A stretch of 36,343 nucleotides of DNA, taken from the NCBI GenBank assembly GCA_000753575.1, contig JRFF01000021.1, positions 30,891 through 67,233 on the forward strand, read 5' to 3'. Origin of the DNA: Candidatus Izimoplasma sp. HR2 (GTDB lineage Bacteria > Bacillota_I > Bacilli_A > Izemoplasmatales > Izemoplasmataceae). Shown here piece after piece: positions 8,860 to 17,311 of this stretch (the stretch's first letter is position 1; each line of letters opens with the position of its first letter). The position numbers and the translations under genes are program-made. A model generated the notes under the pieces. It did no database searches and was not told where the DNA came from. It saw nothing but the letters and a program-made list of their open reading frames with translations.

Positions 8860-9450
8860 ATGAATAAAAAAGTTGTATATTTTGTACCAGTTTTTCTTGT
8901 TATTGTATCTATTATAACCTCATTTATCGCTTTTTCATATAGTAAAAAACTTGAAAACGGATTCATTAATGTAAATGAAGGTACTTTTGAAATTGAATTT
9001 GAAGGAGAATATTTTTCAATAATTGGTAACCTAGGAGATAATTCTGTATTTATTACAGTTGATTCATTAAACAATTATCTATTAATTACAATTTATGATT
9101 CAAATCAAATAATTTCTAGAGAATATACATTAATTATTACAGAAGTGAATAAATCTTATTCAAGTGACATTATTAATGATTATATTGGTACTACTCTAAT
9201 TGATATTGATAATATTGATAAATATATTTTTAAAATAGATTTAGAAGACGAAAAACTCTATGAAGCAATATTGGAGAGAACTACAAATAATATTGAAGAT
9301 GAAGAAATTGATTTAATACTTATAAATATCCCTGAACATTTATTAAATATGAAAAACCTAAATGAAGGAATTTCATTTACAACTTTAGTATTTGCGTTTA
9401 TTTCAGGAACTACTATCCTTATTATACATCATGTTAAAAAAGATGAATGA
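8860..9450 (+). CDS. Hypothetical two-helix membrane protein
   Basis: I do not recognise this protein. It has an N-terminal hydrophobic helix (about residues 5-25, VVYFVPVFLVIVSIITSFIA), an acidic, Ile/Asn-rich middle of about 140 residues that looks like beta structure, and a C-terminal helix (TTLVFAFISGTTILIIHHV) ending in a short charged tail. With no lipobox and two anchors, the middle part most likely faces outside. ATG 8860 is chosen because AAGGAG (8845-8850) lies 9 nt upstream; in-frame ATG 8851 and GTG 8854 are too close to it. It is divergent from opp and convergent with rny, so it is a single-gene unit. A possible -10 (TATGAT, 8828-8833) is weakly supported. Confidence 0.8.
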   Translation: MNKKVVYFVPVFLVIVSIITSFIAFSYSKKLENGFINVNEGTFEIEFEGEYFSIIGNLGDNSVFITVDSLNNYLLITIYDSNQIISREYTLIITEVNKSYSSDIINDYIGTTLIDIDNIDKYIFKIDLEDEKLYEAILERTTNNIEDEEIDLILINIPEHLLNMKNLNEGISFTTLVFAFISGTTILIIHHVKKDE

Positions 9451-9470
9451 TTGGTAATATGATTTTAAAT

Positions 9471-9500
9471 AAAAAAAGCCTCCATATGGAGGCTTTTATT
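9471..9500. terminator. Bidirectional terminator between the 8860 gene and rny
   Basis: Perfect 24-nt palindrome: arms 9474-9483 and 9488-9497 around ATAT, flanked by an A-run and a T-run, so it can serve both converging genes. The rny stop codon (9496-9498) lies in the stem. Confidence 0.92.
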
Positions 9501-11058
9501 TTGCAATATCTTGAGCTCTTGTCTCTCTAATTACAGTAACTTTAATAGTTCCTGGGTAAGAAAGTTGTTCCTCAATTTGTTCTTTAATATCTCTAGCAAT
9601 TTTATAAGCCATTGTATCATCAACTTTTGATGGTTCAACAATAACTCTAACTTCACGTCCAGCTTGAATAGCGTAAGCTTGTTCAACACCGTTAATTCCT
9701 TTAGCAATTGTTTCTAGTTGTTCTAATCGTTTAACATAACGATCTAAACTTTCACTTCTAGCACCAGGTCTTGCAGCACTAAGTGCATCAGACGCAGCTA
9801 CTAATACTGCAATAACTGTTTCTGCTTCAACTTCACCATGATGTGATCGAATTGCATCAATTACTGCGAACGGTTCTTTATATCTATTTGCTAAGTTAAT
9901 TCCTATTTCAACATGAGAACCTTCTGTTTCATGATCAACTGCTTTTCCTATATCATGCAGTAATCCTGCTCTTTTAGCTAAAACTTCATCTTCACCAAGT
10001 TCAGCAGCAAGTTTACCTGCTAAGAATGCACATTCGATTGAGTGTCTTAAAACATTTTGTCCGTAACTAGTTCTAAAGTGTAATCTACCTAATAATTTAA
10101 CTAGGTCTGGATGGATTCTACCAATTCCAACTTCAAATACTGCTTCTTCACCTTTATCACGAATAAATCTGTCTACTTCGTCTCTTGTTTTTTCTACAAT
10201 TTCTTCAATTCTACCCGGATGGATTCTTCCATCAGATACTAGTGATTCAATTGTTCTTTTTGCGATTTCTCTTCTTATTGGATCAAATCCACTAAGAACT
10301 ACCGCTTCTGGTGTATCATCAATAATTAAATCTACTCCAGTTAATGCTTCTATTGTTCTAATGTTTCTACCTTCACGTCCAATAATACGACCTTTCATTT
10401 CATCGTTTGGAAGTGTAACAACACTTACAGTTCTTTCACTTGTAACGTCTTGTGCGTATTTTTGAATTGCTCCTGATAGTAAATGTTTTGCATTTCTATC
10501 TACGTTTAATTTTGCTTTTTCTTCTTCTTCTTTAATGTAAGCTGCAATCTCATTTGCCATTTCGTCTTCTACTCGTTTAAATATCAAATCTCTCGCTTGC
10601 TCTACACTAAATCTTGCTATTTCTAATAACTTTACATTTTGTTCATCAATCAATTTTTCTAGTCTGTTATTTTTGTCATCTAATGATTGTTTTTTTCGCT
10701 CAATTAACTCTTCTTTATTATCTAAATTACTTTCACGCTTATCAAGGTTAGAACTACGTCTATCCATACTTTGCTCACGTTGAAGTATTTTATTCTCTAA
10801 AACAGCTACTTCACCTTTACGTTCTTTTAGCTGTTTATCAACCTCTAATTTTAAGTTGTGTATTTCTTGTCTTGTTTCAAGAAGTGTTTGTTTTTTATTT
10901 TTATCTGCTTGTTTTTGGGCGTCTTCAATCAATTGATTTGCTTTAATACGTGCTTTGTTAAAGCCTTTTTCAACAACTATGGCATGTAGGAAAAAACCTA
11001 CTACAGTACCTATTGTTATAAATAATAGACCAGAGATTATTAATAGTTGTGTATCCAC
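9496..11058 (-). CDS. rny: Ribonuclease Y
   Basis: Membrane-anchored endoribonuclease that starts mRNA turnover in low-GC Gram-positives. Order of parts in 520 residues: N-terminal TM helix (about 4-26), long Lys/Glu/Arg-rich coiled coil (about 30-180), KH domain with [12 protein letters not shown] (223-234), HD domain with catalytic HD at 368-369 (LLHDIGK), then the C-terminal region. This is normal family length. The start is GTG 11058 with GGAGG 6 nt upstream. It lies between recA and the inserted opp region; in Bacillus ymdB would follow directly. A TATAAT at 11094-11099 may be its own -10. Confidence 0.97.
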   Translation of the reverse strand: MDTQLLIISGLLFITIGTVVGFFLHAIVVEKGFNKARIKANQLIEDAQKQADKNKKQTLLETRQEIHNLKLEVDKQLKERKGEVAVLENKILQREQSMDRRSSNLDKRESNLDNKEELIERKKQSLDDKNNRLEKLIDEQNVKLLEIARFSVEQARDLIFKRVEDEMANEIAAYIKEEEEKAKLNVDRNAKHLLSGAIQKYAQDVTSERTVSVVTLPNDEMKGRIIGREGRNIRTIEALTGVDLIIDDTPEAVVLSGFDPIRREIAKRTIESLVSDGRIHPGRIEEIVEKTRDEVDRFIRDKGEEAVFEVGIGRIHPDLVKLLGRLHFRTSYGQNVLRHSIECAFLAGKLAAELGEDEVLAKRAGLLHDIGKAVDHETEGSHVEIGINLANRYKEPFAVIDAIRSHHGEVEAETVIAVLVAASDALSAARPGARSESLDRYVKRLEQLETIAKGINGVEQAYAIQAGREVRVIVEPSKVDDTMAYKIARDIKEQIEEQLSYPGTIKVTVIRETRAQDIAK

Positions 11059-11101
11059 TATATTCCTCCGTTCTTAAATATATTCATTTTTTTATTATAA
11101 A

Positions 11102-11119
11102 CATAATACTAATATTATG
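11102..11119 (-). repeat. Inverted repeat upstream of rny
   Basis: CATAATA and TATTATG (7-bp arms, 4-nt spacer) lie just upstream of a TATAAT (11094-11099, minus strand) that has no good -35. Could be an operator or simply AT-rich chance; function unknown. Confidence 0.3.
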
Positions 11120-11193
11120 AGTAGAGACTATTTTTTTAACTCATTTTATTATAAAGGTAATAGCTATATAAGTCAATGAATATAACCACAAAT

Positions 11194-11224
11194 CAAAATA
11201 AAAAGGCGTTTATATTAAACGCCT
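11194..11224 (-). terminator. recA terminator overlapping the end of the gene
   Basis: Nine-bp stem (11204-11212 with 11216-11224) and 3-nt loop, followed on the minus strand by TTTTTATTTT. The 5' arm is made of the last codons of recA, and the stop codon spans the loop and the start of the stem. Confidence 0.88.
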
Positions 11225-12207
11225 AATTTTTCTCTAACTAATGTTTCAAGTTCTTTTAATAATTCAGGTTTCTCAGTTAAGAATTTTTTAACATTTTCTC
11301 TACCTTGCCCGATTTTTTCTCCATTATAACTAAACCATGATCCACTTTTATTGATAAGTTCTTCTTCAACAGCTAAATCAATAAGTTCACCTAATTTAGA
11401 AATTCCTTTTCCATACATTAAATCAACAACGAGTGTTTTAAATGGAGGTGCAACTTTGTTTTTAACAACTTTTACTTTAACCACATTACCAACAATGTCA
11501 GTACCATGTTTAATTGCTTCACTTCTTCTAATTTCAAGTCTTACTGAAGCATAGAATTTAAGTGCTCTACCACCAGGTGTAACTTCAGGGTTACCAAACA
11601 TTACTCCTACTTTTTCTCTAATTTGATTTATAAAAATAACAATTGTATTAGATTTACTAATAACACCACTAAGTTTTCTCATTGCTTGTGACATAAGTCT
11701 AGCTTGAAGTCCTACATGGCTCGCTCCCATATCTCCTCTTATTTCAGCTTCAGGTACTAAAGCAGCAACACTATCTATTACGATCATATCAATTGCACCA
11801 CTTCTAATTAAAGCTTCAGTAATTTCTAATGCTTGTTCACCAGTATCTGGTTGACTTAATATTAAATTGTCAATATCAACACCAAGAGCTTTAGCATATT
11901 GAGGATCTAAAGCGTGTTCTGCATCTATAAATGCAGCATATCCACCTAATTTTTGAGCTTCAGCTAAAGCATGAAGTGCAAAAGTAGTTTTACCTGAAGA
12001 TTCAGGTCCATATACTTCGACTATTCTTCCTTTAGGATATCCACCAATACCAAGAGCTTTATCTAATTTAATAGAGCCACTTGGAATTGCTTCTAAATGC
12101 ATATTGAAAGATTCATCACCAAGAATCATTACTGATCCTTTCCCATATTGTTTCTCAATCTCTTTAATTGCACTATCTAGTGCTTTTTGTCTTGTGTTAG
12201 TTGCCAT
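11215..12207 (-). CDS. recA: Recombinase RecA
   Basis: ATP-dependent strand-exchange protein of homologous recombination and LexA co-protease. Walker A is GPESSGKT (67-74). The MAW motif, the L1 and L2 DNA-binding loop regions ([21 protein letters not shown] and [22 protein letters not shown], given here as two landmarks) and the [13 protein letters not shown] segment are intact. At 330 residues it is a little shorter than typical, lacking most of the acidic C-terminal tail that tunes activity in other RecAs. AAGGAGG precedes ATG 12207. It lies 60 nt after pgsA, the order also found in Bacillus apart from cinA, which is absent here. No LexA-type box was recognised in the short upstream gap. 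Confidence 0.98.
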   Translation of the reverse strand: MATNTRQKALDSAIKEIEKQYGKGSVMILGDESFNMHLEAIPSGSIKLDKALGIGGYPKGRIVEVYGPESSGKTTFALHALAEAQKLGGYAAFIDAEHALDPQYAKALGVDIDNLILSQPDTGEQALEITEALIRSGAIDMIVIDSVAALVPEAEIRGDMGASHVGLQARLMSQAMRKLSGVISKSNTIVIFINQIREKVGVMFGNPEVTPGGRALKFYASVRLEIRRSEAIKHGTDIVGNVVKVKVVKNKVAPPFKTLVVDLMYGKGISKLGELIDLAVEEELINKSGSWFSYNGEKIGQGRENVKKFLTEKPELLKELETLVREKLGV

Positions 12208-12266
12208 AATATTTCCTCCTTATTTAACTAAAGATATAATACTTACAAATACTTCTTTTTTCTTTA

Positions 12267-12830
12267 TTATATTGATTCTGCAATTATATGTCTATTTTTC
12301 CAGAAATATTCAATTCCTGAAACAACAGTTAAAACAAGTCCGATATAAAGTAAAATCATTCCATAAAACTCAAATGCTTCATCAAACTTAAACATTAATA
12401 ATATTACTAATGCAACCATTGTAGTTGCTGTTTTATATTTACCTAGTTTACTCGCAGCTATTACTTTACCCGTAGGTGCAGCGACTAGTCTAATACCTGT
12501 AACTATAAATTCTCTTGATAAAATTGTGATTACGATCCATACAGGAATAATCCCTTCAACAGTTAATAATAGTAATGCAGTCATAACTAGTAACTTATCA
12601 GCTAGTGGATCTATAAACTTACCGAATGTTGTAACTAAATCATATTTCCTTGCAACATATCCATCAATAAAGTCGGTTATTGAAGCAATAACAAATAATC
12701 CAGGAACTATATACCATAGTAAATTTACATGATATCCAATTGGAATAGTGTCAGGAACTAAATAGTATGCAATAACCATAATAGGGATAATGAATATCCT
12801 AATCATACTTATTTTATTTGGTAAATTCAT
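12267..12830 (-). CDS. pgsA: CDP-diacylglycerol--glycerol-3-phosphate 3-phosphatidyltransferase
   Basis: Integral membrane enzyme making phosphatidylglycerol-phosphate, the committed step to anionic phospholipids. The CDP-alcohol phosphotransferase signature D-G-x2-A-R-x8-G-x3-D-x3-D is complete (IDGYVARKYDLVTTFGKFID and PLADK). The rest consists of hydrophobic helices, as expected. ATG 12830 is chosen because GAGGTGAT lies just upstream; the frame also permits TTG 12833, which is less likely. The gene has its own promoter at 12849-12877 and probably carries recA and rny downstream on some transcripts. Confidence 0.95.
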   Translation of the reverse strand: MNLPNKISMIRIFIIPIMVIAYYLVPDTIPIGYHVNLLWYIVPGLFVIASITDFIDGYVARKYDLVTTFGKFIDPLADKLLVMTALLLLTVEGIIPVWIVITILSREFIVTGIRLVAAPTGKVIAASKLGKYKTATTMVALVILLMFKFDEAFEFYGMILLYIGLVLTVVSGIEYFWKNRHIIAESI

Positions 12831-12848
12831 CAAATCACCTCAATAAAA

Positions 12849-12877
12849 ATTATATCATAAATGGCTATACATAGCAA
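12849..12877 (-). promoter_or_regulatory. Promoter of pgsA
   Basis: Minus strand TTGCTA (12872-12877), 17-nt spacer, TATAAT (12849-12854). GCTAT/ATAGC forms a small palindrome across the -35 and spacer. Confidence 0.75.
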
Positions 12878-12883
12878 TTTATT

Positions 12884-14092
12884 TTAAACACTTTGTCCAT
12901 TGTTTTCTTTTTTTATTCTACCATTAACTAAAAGTAATAAAATACCTCCAAGAACAAACATTAATACACTAAAATCAAAAACATATGTAGGTTTAAAGTC
13001 ATATAAGAATCCTCCAATTAGTGGTCCTATTATGAGTCCAATTGCAAAAAATGATTGTCTTACTCCCATTATTGTTCCATATTTACCTTCAGAAGCATGA
13101 CTTGAAATATAACTTTGTTCAAGTGGTCCATAAACTGCCTTCATAATTACATATAACATAAATATTGAATAAAGTACTAACATCAATTCATTACTTCTAA
13201 AAACATAGAAGATAATAATCGAACTAATTACTTGAATATATATCATAATTGTCATATCTTTCTTTATTTTTGCAACAAAAGGAACAATTATAATACTTGT
13301 GAGTAACGAAACAAATCCTGTATACATAACAAATACACCTAATTCACCTGTTGTATAACCTAAATCTATTAAATAAATATCAATATACTTACTAACGTTT
13401 ATCATTCCAATTGATATAAATGATAAAGATATTAAGAAAATAATTAACGTTGGATTTAATTTAGGAATATCTTTAAATCCTTGAATTAAACTTGGCTTTT
13501 TATCCCCGTTATTTACTTGTTTAATATTAGATAACCCAAAATACATATAAATAGCTAATATCGTATTTAATATTGCCTGAATTAAAAAGATATTTCCGTA
13601 AAGATTTGGTTCAAGTATATTAGTGAAATAATCGAGATCACCTAATTTACCACCAATTAAATATCCAAAACTTCCTCCAATAGTGAATGCAGCAACACTC
13701 CAACCAATATATTTAATTCTATTATCTTTATCTGATTCACAAATCAAGATACTAATTAATAATGCTGCACTTGCTGCAACTCCAAATCCAGAGACAAATC
13801 TAAAGAAAACCATCCAGTAAACATTACCTACATTTCCAAACATATATTGTCCGAAGCTATATACAAGTAATCCAACTACAATATATCTTCTTTTATGTCC
13901 GTGATCACCTAAAGTTCCCCATATAGGACCTCCAAGCATTAACCCAAAACTCATAGTTGCAAAAAAGACTCCAAACATGTAGTATGGAATGCCCATTTCA
14001 ATCACAAGTGATGGTGTTACAGGATGACCAATATTATGAATTATTCCTTGTAAAAAATAAAATGATAAGATAATAATTATTGATTTCTTCAT
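12884..14092 (-). CDS. MFS transporter (DHA1-like efflux protein)
   Basis: Major facilitator protein of 402 residues with about 12 hydrophobic helices. The loop between helices 2 and 3 carries the MFS motif A as GTLGDHGHKRRY. Similarity in layout is to the drug:H+ antiporter (TetA/MdtG-like) group, but the substrate cannot be read from sequence. ATG 14092 is preferred: AAGTGG lies upstream, and the promoter at 14125-14153 would start RNA near 14118, which excludes the in-frame ATG at 14134. It is located between an amino acid transporter and pgsA, on the same strand as both. Confidence 0.85.
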   Translation of the reverse strand: MKKSIIIILSFYFLQGIIHNIGHPVTPSLVIEMGIPYYMFGVFFATMSFGLMLGGPIWGTLGDHGHKRRYIVVGLLVYSFGQYMFGNVGNVYWMVFFRFVSGFGVAASAALLISILICESDKDNRIKYIGWSVAAFTIGGSFGYLIGGKLGDLDYFTNILEPNLYGNIFLIQAILNTILAIYMYFGLSNIKQVNNGDKKPSLIQGFKDIPKLNPTLIIFLISLSFISIGMINVSKYIDIYLIDLGYTTGELGVFVMYTGFVSLLTSIIIVPFVAKIKKDMTIMIYIQVISSIIIFYVFRSNELMLVLYSIFMLYVIMKAVYGPLEQSYISSHASEGKYGTIMGVRQSFFAIGLIIGPLIGGFLYDFKPTYVFDFSVLMFVLGGILLLLVNGRIKKENNGQSV

Positions 14093-14124
14093 AAAGCCAC
14101 TTCTCTCTTTGTATTGTCTCTCAA

Positions 14125-14153
14125 ATAGTATCATTATTTGTAATAATAAACAA
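14125..14153 (-). promoter_or_regulatory. Promoter of the MFS gene
   Basis: Minus strand TTGTTT (14148-14153), 17-nt spacer, TACTAT (14125-14130), immediately after the upstream operon's terminator. Confidence 0.6.
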
Positions 14154-14181
14154 ACAAAAAACTCTATTAAATAGAGTTTTT
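14152..14181 (-). terminator. Terminator of the amino acid ABC operon
   Basis: Eleven-bp stem (14156-14166 with 14171-14181), loop TTAA, ending in a T-run on the minus strand. It begins 5 nt after the ATPase stop codon. Confidence 0.88.
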
Positions 14182-14185
14182 ATTT

Positions 14186-14908
14186 TTACCATAAAAAGAC
14201 ATTTGATAAGAAATTTTGTAATTCTTTAGATTGTGGATTTTCTAGTATATCTACATGTCCCATTTCTACTATTTTTCCACAATCCATAAAGATAATAAAG
14301 TCTGCAGCTTTTTTAGCAAATAATATTTCATGAGTAACAATTACAAAGTTCATTTTCTCTTCTCTTAGCTTAATAATTGTACTTAAAACTTCTTGAGTTA
14401 AAACTGGATCAAGTGCACTTGTTGGCTCATCAAAGAATAATACTTCAGGGCTTATTGCAATCCCTCTTACTATACTAACTCTTTGACTTTGTCCACCACT
14501 TAATTGACTAGCTCTTTTATGAATATGTTCGCTTAGTTCAAAACGGTCTAATAAGTCTAGAGCTATTTTATTTGCTTCTTCTTTTGTTTTATTATGAACT
14601 TGTTCAAGTATCAATGTAATATTCCTAAGTACAGTTAAATGTGGAAATAAAGTATGTGCCTGAAATACAAATCCTATTTTTTTATAGTACTCTTCAGGTT
14701 CTATTTCATTTAAATCGTATTTATTAACATGTATTTCTCCACTATCTGGTTTTTCTATTAATGATAGAAGTCTTAATAATGTAGATTTACCTGCTCCACT
14801 AGGTCCGATAATTGCTATTCCAGATTCATCATGTATATCTAAATTAATATCTATTAAAATATCTTTTTCATCATATGTTTTATTTACATTATGTAATTTC
14901 AGTTCCAT
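14186..14908 (-). CDS. Polar amino acid ABC transporter ATPase
   Basis: ATPase of the GlnQ/HisP/ArtP family, 240 residues. Walker A GPSGAGKST (about 36-44), Q-loop VFQAHTLFPHLTV, signature LSGGQSQRVS, Walker [14 protein letters not shown], switch histidine VTHE. AAGGTGG lies before ATG 14908, and the start overlaps the end of the permease gene by 10 nt. It energises the permease and the lipoprotein encoded upstream. The substrate is not readable from this subunit. Confidence 0.93.
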   Translation of the reverse strand: MELKLHNVNKTYDEKDILIDINLDIHDESGIAIIGPSGAGKSTLLRLLSLIEKPDSGEIHVNKYDLNEIEPEEYYKKIGFVFQAHTLFPHLTVLRNITLILEQVHNKTKEEANKIALDLLDRFELSEHIHKRASQLSGGQSQRVSIVRGIAISPEVLFFDEPTSALDPVLTQEVLSTIIKLREEKMNFVIVTHEILFAKKAADFIIFMDCGKIVEMGHVDILENPQSKELQNFLSNVFLW

Positions 14909-15654
14909 AATGCCACCTTCTTTTCAAGTGATCTGGTTAATCTAATTAATGGAATAGTAATTATTAGATACATTATTAGCATTAATGTATATCCTTCAAC
15001 TACTGCGTATGTATTTGATTGGGCTGTAGTAATTTGGTTATAAAGTTCTGGTACTCCGATAAAGTTTAGTAAACTACTACCTTTAACAATGAAAGTTAAA
15101 TTTCCCGCTAAAGGTGGAATAATAATTTTTAATAGTTGAGGAATTATTATATATCTATATTTTTGGTATGTAGTAAATCCAAATACAGTCATTGCTTGGT
15201 ATTGCATATCATCAATACTTTCCATTGCTCCTTCAAAGACGTTTTTCATATAAGGTGCCATATATAAACTAAGTGCTATTGAACCGACAATTAATCTATT
15301 GTTAATGTGAAGTGGCACTCCTATAAAGTAATAAACAATAACTAAGAATACAACTAAAGGTGAACCAAATACAATTTCATTAAAGATTGCACCTAAATAT
15401 TTAAGAACTAATATTTTAGAGTTAGTTAATAAATATAGTAAGAAGCCAAGTATGATACTTGCTACTAATACAATTATACTTACTACTATTGTAAGAAGCC
15501 ATCCTTTAAATATTATATTTCTCCATGGATAATATGAACTAAAATCTAAATCAGCTCTAGCTGGAAACGCATAATAAATTAACGCAATAAACAGCCCGAA
15601 AATTAATAGGGCTGCTACAAAACTTAATATTCGATTTTGTCTATCACTAATCAT
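14899..15654 (-). CDS. Polar amino acid ABC transporter permease
   Basis: HisM/GlnP-type permease (251 residues): N-terminal hydrophobic helix, then the HEQRo-type core with GSPLVVFLVIVYYF and the coupling loop YQAMTVFGFTTYQKYRYIIIPQ. There is no clear ribosome binding site; ATG 15654 overlaps the end of the receptor gene by 8 nt, which suggests translational coupling. Ends with TGA, one of the codons showing standard code use. Confidence 0.92.
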   Translation of the reverse strand: MISDRQNRILSFVAALLIFGLFIALIYYAFPARADLDFSSYYPWRNIIFKGWLLTIVVSIIVLVASIILGFLLYLLTNSKILVLKYLGAIFNEIVFGSPLVVFLVIVYYFIGVPLHINNRLIVGSIALSLYMAPYMKNVFEGAMESIDDMQYQAMTVFGFTTYQKYRYIIIPQLLKIIIPPLAGNLTFIVKGSSLLNFIGVPELYNQITTAQSNTYAVVEGYTLMLIMYLIITIPLIRLTRSLEKKVALWN

Positions 15655-16456
15655 AAATGTAGAAGTCTAGTCCTTGTCCAGGTAAAGCTTCTGCGATAAT
15701 TGCATCATAATCTTCTCTTAAAGTATCAAATACACCATTCAAATCATTTAATCCAGCAATAAACTCATTAACATCTTTTAGTAATTGTGTATCATCTTCT
15801 CTCATACCCATTCCGATAGGAGATAAATCAATAGGATCCCACATAAGAACTGTAGTATCAGGATTAGCTGCGTGATAACCTGCTGCACTTGATGCACTAA
15901 TAATAAACGCATCTGCTGCTCCACTTATTACTTCTAAAACTGCTGTATTAGCATCAATTACTTCTAATAACACAGGGTTTAAGGCTTCATCTCTTGGAAT
16001 TGATAAACTAACAAATGAAACTGGTCCAACAAATTTTGCTCCATCATAATTAAATAAGTCATCTTTTGTTTCAATTGAGTTCGCTTCTGCGAAATCTTTA
16101 TTTAATACAGTGATTAAAGGGAAATAGAAATAAGGATCACTAAATGTGAAGTTAGTTCCTGCTTCTCTATCCGCAGTAATACTCATTGAGCCAATAATTA
16201 TATCAATTTCTTCTGTTGCTAAAGCTGTTATTAATGATCCAAACTCTAAATCTACAATTACAACTTCTTTATCTAAATATTCACCTAAGGCATAAGCTAA
16301 ATCTACACTTATCCCTGTCGGATCACCATTATTATCAATTGTTTCAAAAGGTGGCCATCTTAAATCCATACCTACTTTTAATGTATTATCAATCTTACAA
16401 GCTGATAATGCAAATACTAATAGTAAAACAGAAATTCCTAAAATAATTTTTTTCAT
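15647..16456 (-). CDS. Polar amino acid ABC transporter substrate-binding lipoprotein
   Basis: SBP_bac_3 family receptor (269 residues), anchored by a lipobox LSAC (Cys20). Family landmarks: LKVGMDLRWPPFE, GISVDLAYALGE, and ITADREAG with the arginine that holds the ligand carboxylate, followed by FSDPYF. ATG 16456 is chosen because GAGGAGTGAT lies 4-8 nt upstream; a GTG at 16465 lies inside that site. First gene of a receptor-permease-ATPase operon whose promoter contains a perfect palindrome (16486-16502). Ligand unknown; polar amino acid by family. Confidence 0.92.
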   Translation of the reverse strand: MKKIILGISVLLLVFALSACKIDNTLKVGMDLRWPPFETIDNNGDPTGISVDLAYALGEYLDKEVVIVDLEFGSLITALATEEIDIIIGSMSITADREAGTNFTFSDPYFYFPLITVLNKDFAEANSIETKDDLFNYDGAKFVGPVSFVSLSIPRDEALNPVLLEVIDANTAVLEVISGAADAFIISASSAAGYHAANPDTTVLMWDPIDLSPIGMGMREDDTQLLKDVNEFIAGLNDLNGVFDTLREDYDAIIAEALPGQGLDFYIYD

Positions 16457-16478
16457 GAATATCACTCCTCTTCAATTT

Positions 16479-16507
16479 AGTATAGTTTGTAAAGTTTACA
16501 AATACAA
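16479..16507 (-). promoter_or_regulatory. Promoter with palindromic operator
   Basis: Minus strand TTGTAT (16502-16507), 17-nt spacer, TATACT (16479-16484). The spacer is nearly filled by the perfect 17-bp palindrome TTTGTAAA-C-TTTACAAA (16486-16502), placed where a bound repressor would block RNA polymerase. I cannot assign the binding protein. Confidence 0.75.
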
Positions 16508-16517
16508 TTAATACACT

Positions 16518-16543
16518 AAAAAAAAGCACAACTAGTGTGCTTT
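16518..16543 (-). terminator. Terminator of the yebC-family gene
   Basis: AAAGCACA/TGTGCTTT stem (16523-16530 with 16536-16543) with a 5-nt loop, then a T-run on the minus strand. The first stem bases belong to the yebC stop codon. Confidence 0.85.
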
Positions 16544-17261
16544 AAAGTTCTTTTGCATTATGGAATATTTCTTGTACATCTTCCACATCATTTAATAAAT
16601 CTATCATTTTTTGGAATAAGACTTTGTTATCTTCATCAAGTTCAACATAAACATGAGGATACCATCCTTTTTCAGCATCAATGATTTCTACAGATTCATT
16701 AGTTTCTTTTAATGCTTCCTGGATTTTATCTAAATCAAATCCATTACCTTCGATTTCAACTTCACCGTTCACATCTTCTAATTCTAAAATATCAAGATCA
16801 GCCATTAATAAAGTTTCTAATACTTCTTCTTCATCCATACCCTTTAAAGTTATATGAGATAAATGACTATAGCTATGTTCAACACTACCACTAACACCCA
16901 TTTTACACCCAACTTTAGTAAAACAGTTTCTAACTTCACTAACTGTTCTATTTACGTTATCAGATAAAGTATCAATTATAATTGCTGTACCACCAGGTCC
17001 AAATCCTTCATAACGGTAAGGAGTATAATCTTCACCAATACCTTTTTCAGCTTTTTGGATATTTCTTTTTATTACATCTGCTGGAACCTGAGCTTTTTTA
17101 GCTCTATCAATTAGATGTTTTAAACTAAGGTTAGCATCTGGGTTAGGCCCGCCTGCTTTAGCTACCATATATATTTCTTTACCAAATCTTGAATAAATTT
17201 TGCTCTTGAGTGCCATTGTTTTACCTTTAGCTACTTTTCTAACTTCAAATTTTCTACCCAT
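16542..17261 (-). CDS. YebC/PmpR-family protein, YeeN/YeeI type
   Basis: Member of the YebC/TACO1 family (239 residues). The family was first described as transcriptional regulators; several members, including mitochondrial TACO1, act in translation. The N-terminus MGRKFEVRKVAKG, the KIYSRFGKEIYMVAKAGGPNPDAN segment (two landmarks) and RYEGFGPGG are family hallmarks. The start MGRK and the KIYxxFG sequence resemble E. coli YeeN and Bacillus YeeI more than YebC/YrbC, so I assign it to that second subgroup. AGAGTGAT precedes ATG 17261. It lies 50 nt downstream of cvfB on the same strand. Confidence 0.9.
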   Translation of the reverse strand: MGRKFEVRKVAKGKTMALKSKIYSRFGKEIYMVAKAGGPNPDANLSLKHLIDRAKKAQVPADVIKRNIQKAEKGIGEDYTPYRYEGFGPGGTAIIIDTLSDNVNRTVSEVRNCFTKVGCKMGVSGSVEHSYSHLSHITLKGMDEEEVLETLLMADLDILELEDVNGEVEIEGNGFDLDKIQEALKETNESVEIIDAEKGWYPHVYVELDEDNKVLFQKMIDLLNDVEDVQEIFHNAKEL

Positions 17262-17311
17262 AATATCACTCTTTCTTGTCTCAATTTAAAATTATATAAT
17301 ATGTACTTAAA

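Noticed and set aside
8808-9074. Antisense frame across the start of the 8860 gene
   Set aside because: The plus-strand frame has a good ribosome site, helices at both ends and a terminator; the antisense frame has none.
12104-12391. Plus-strand frame across the recA/pgsA junction
   Set aside because: Shadow of two conserved genes; no start signals.
14093-14134. Longer MFS protein starting at ATG 14134
   Set aside because: It would start upstream of the predicted RNA start and has no ribosome site.
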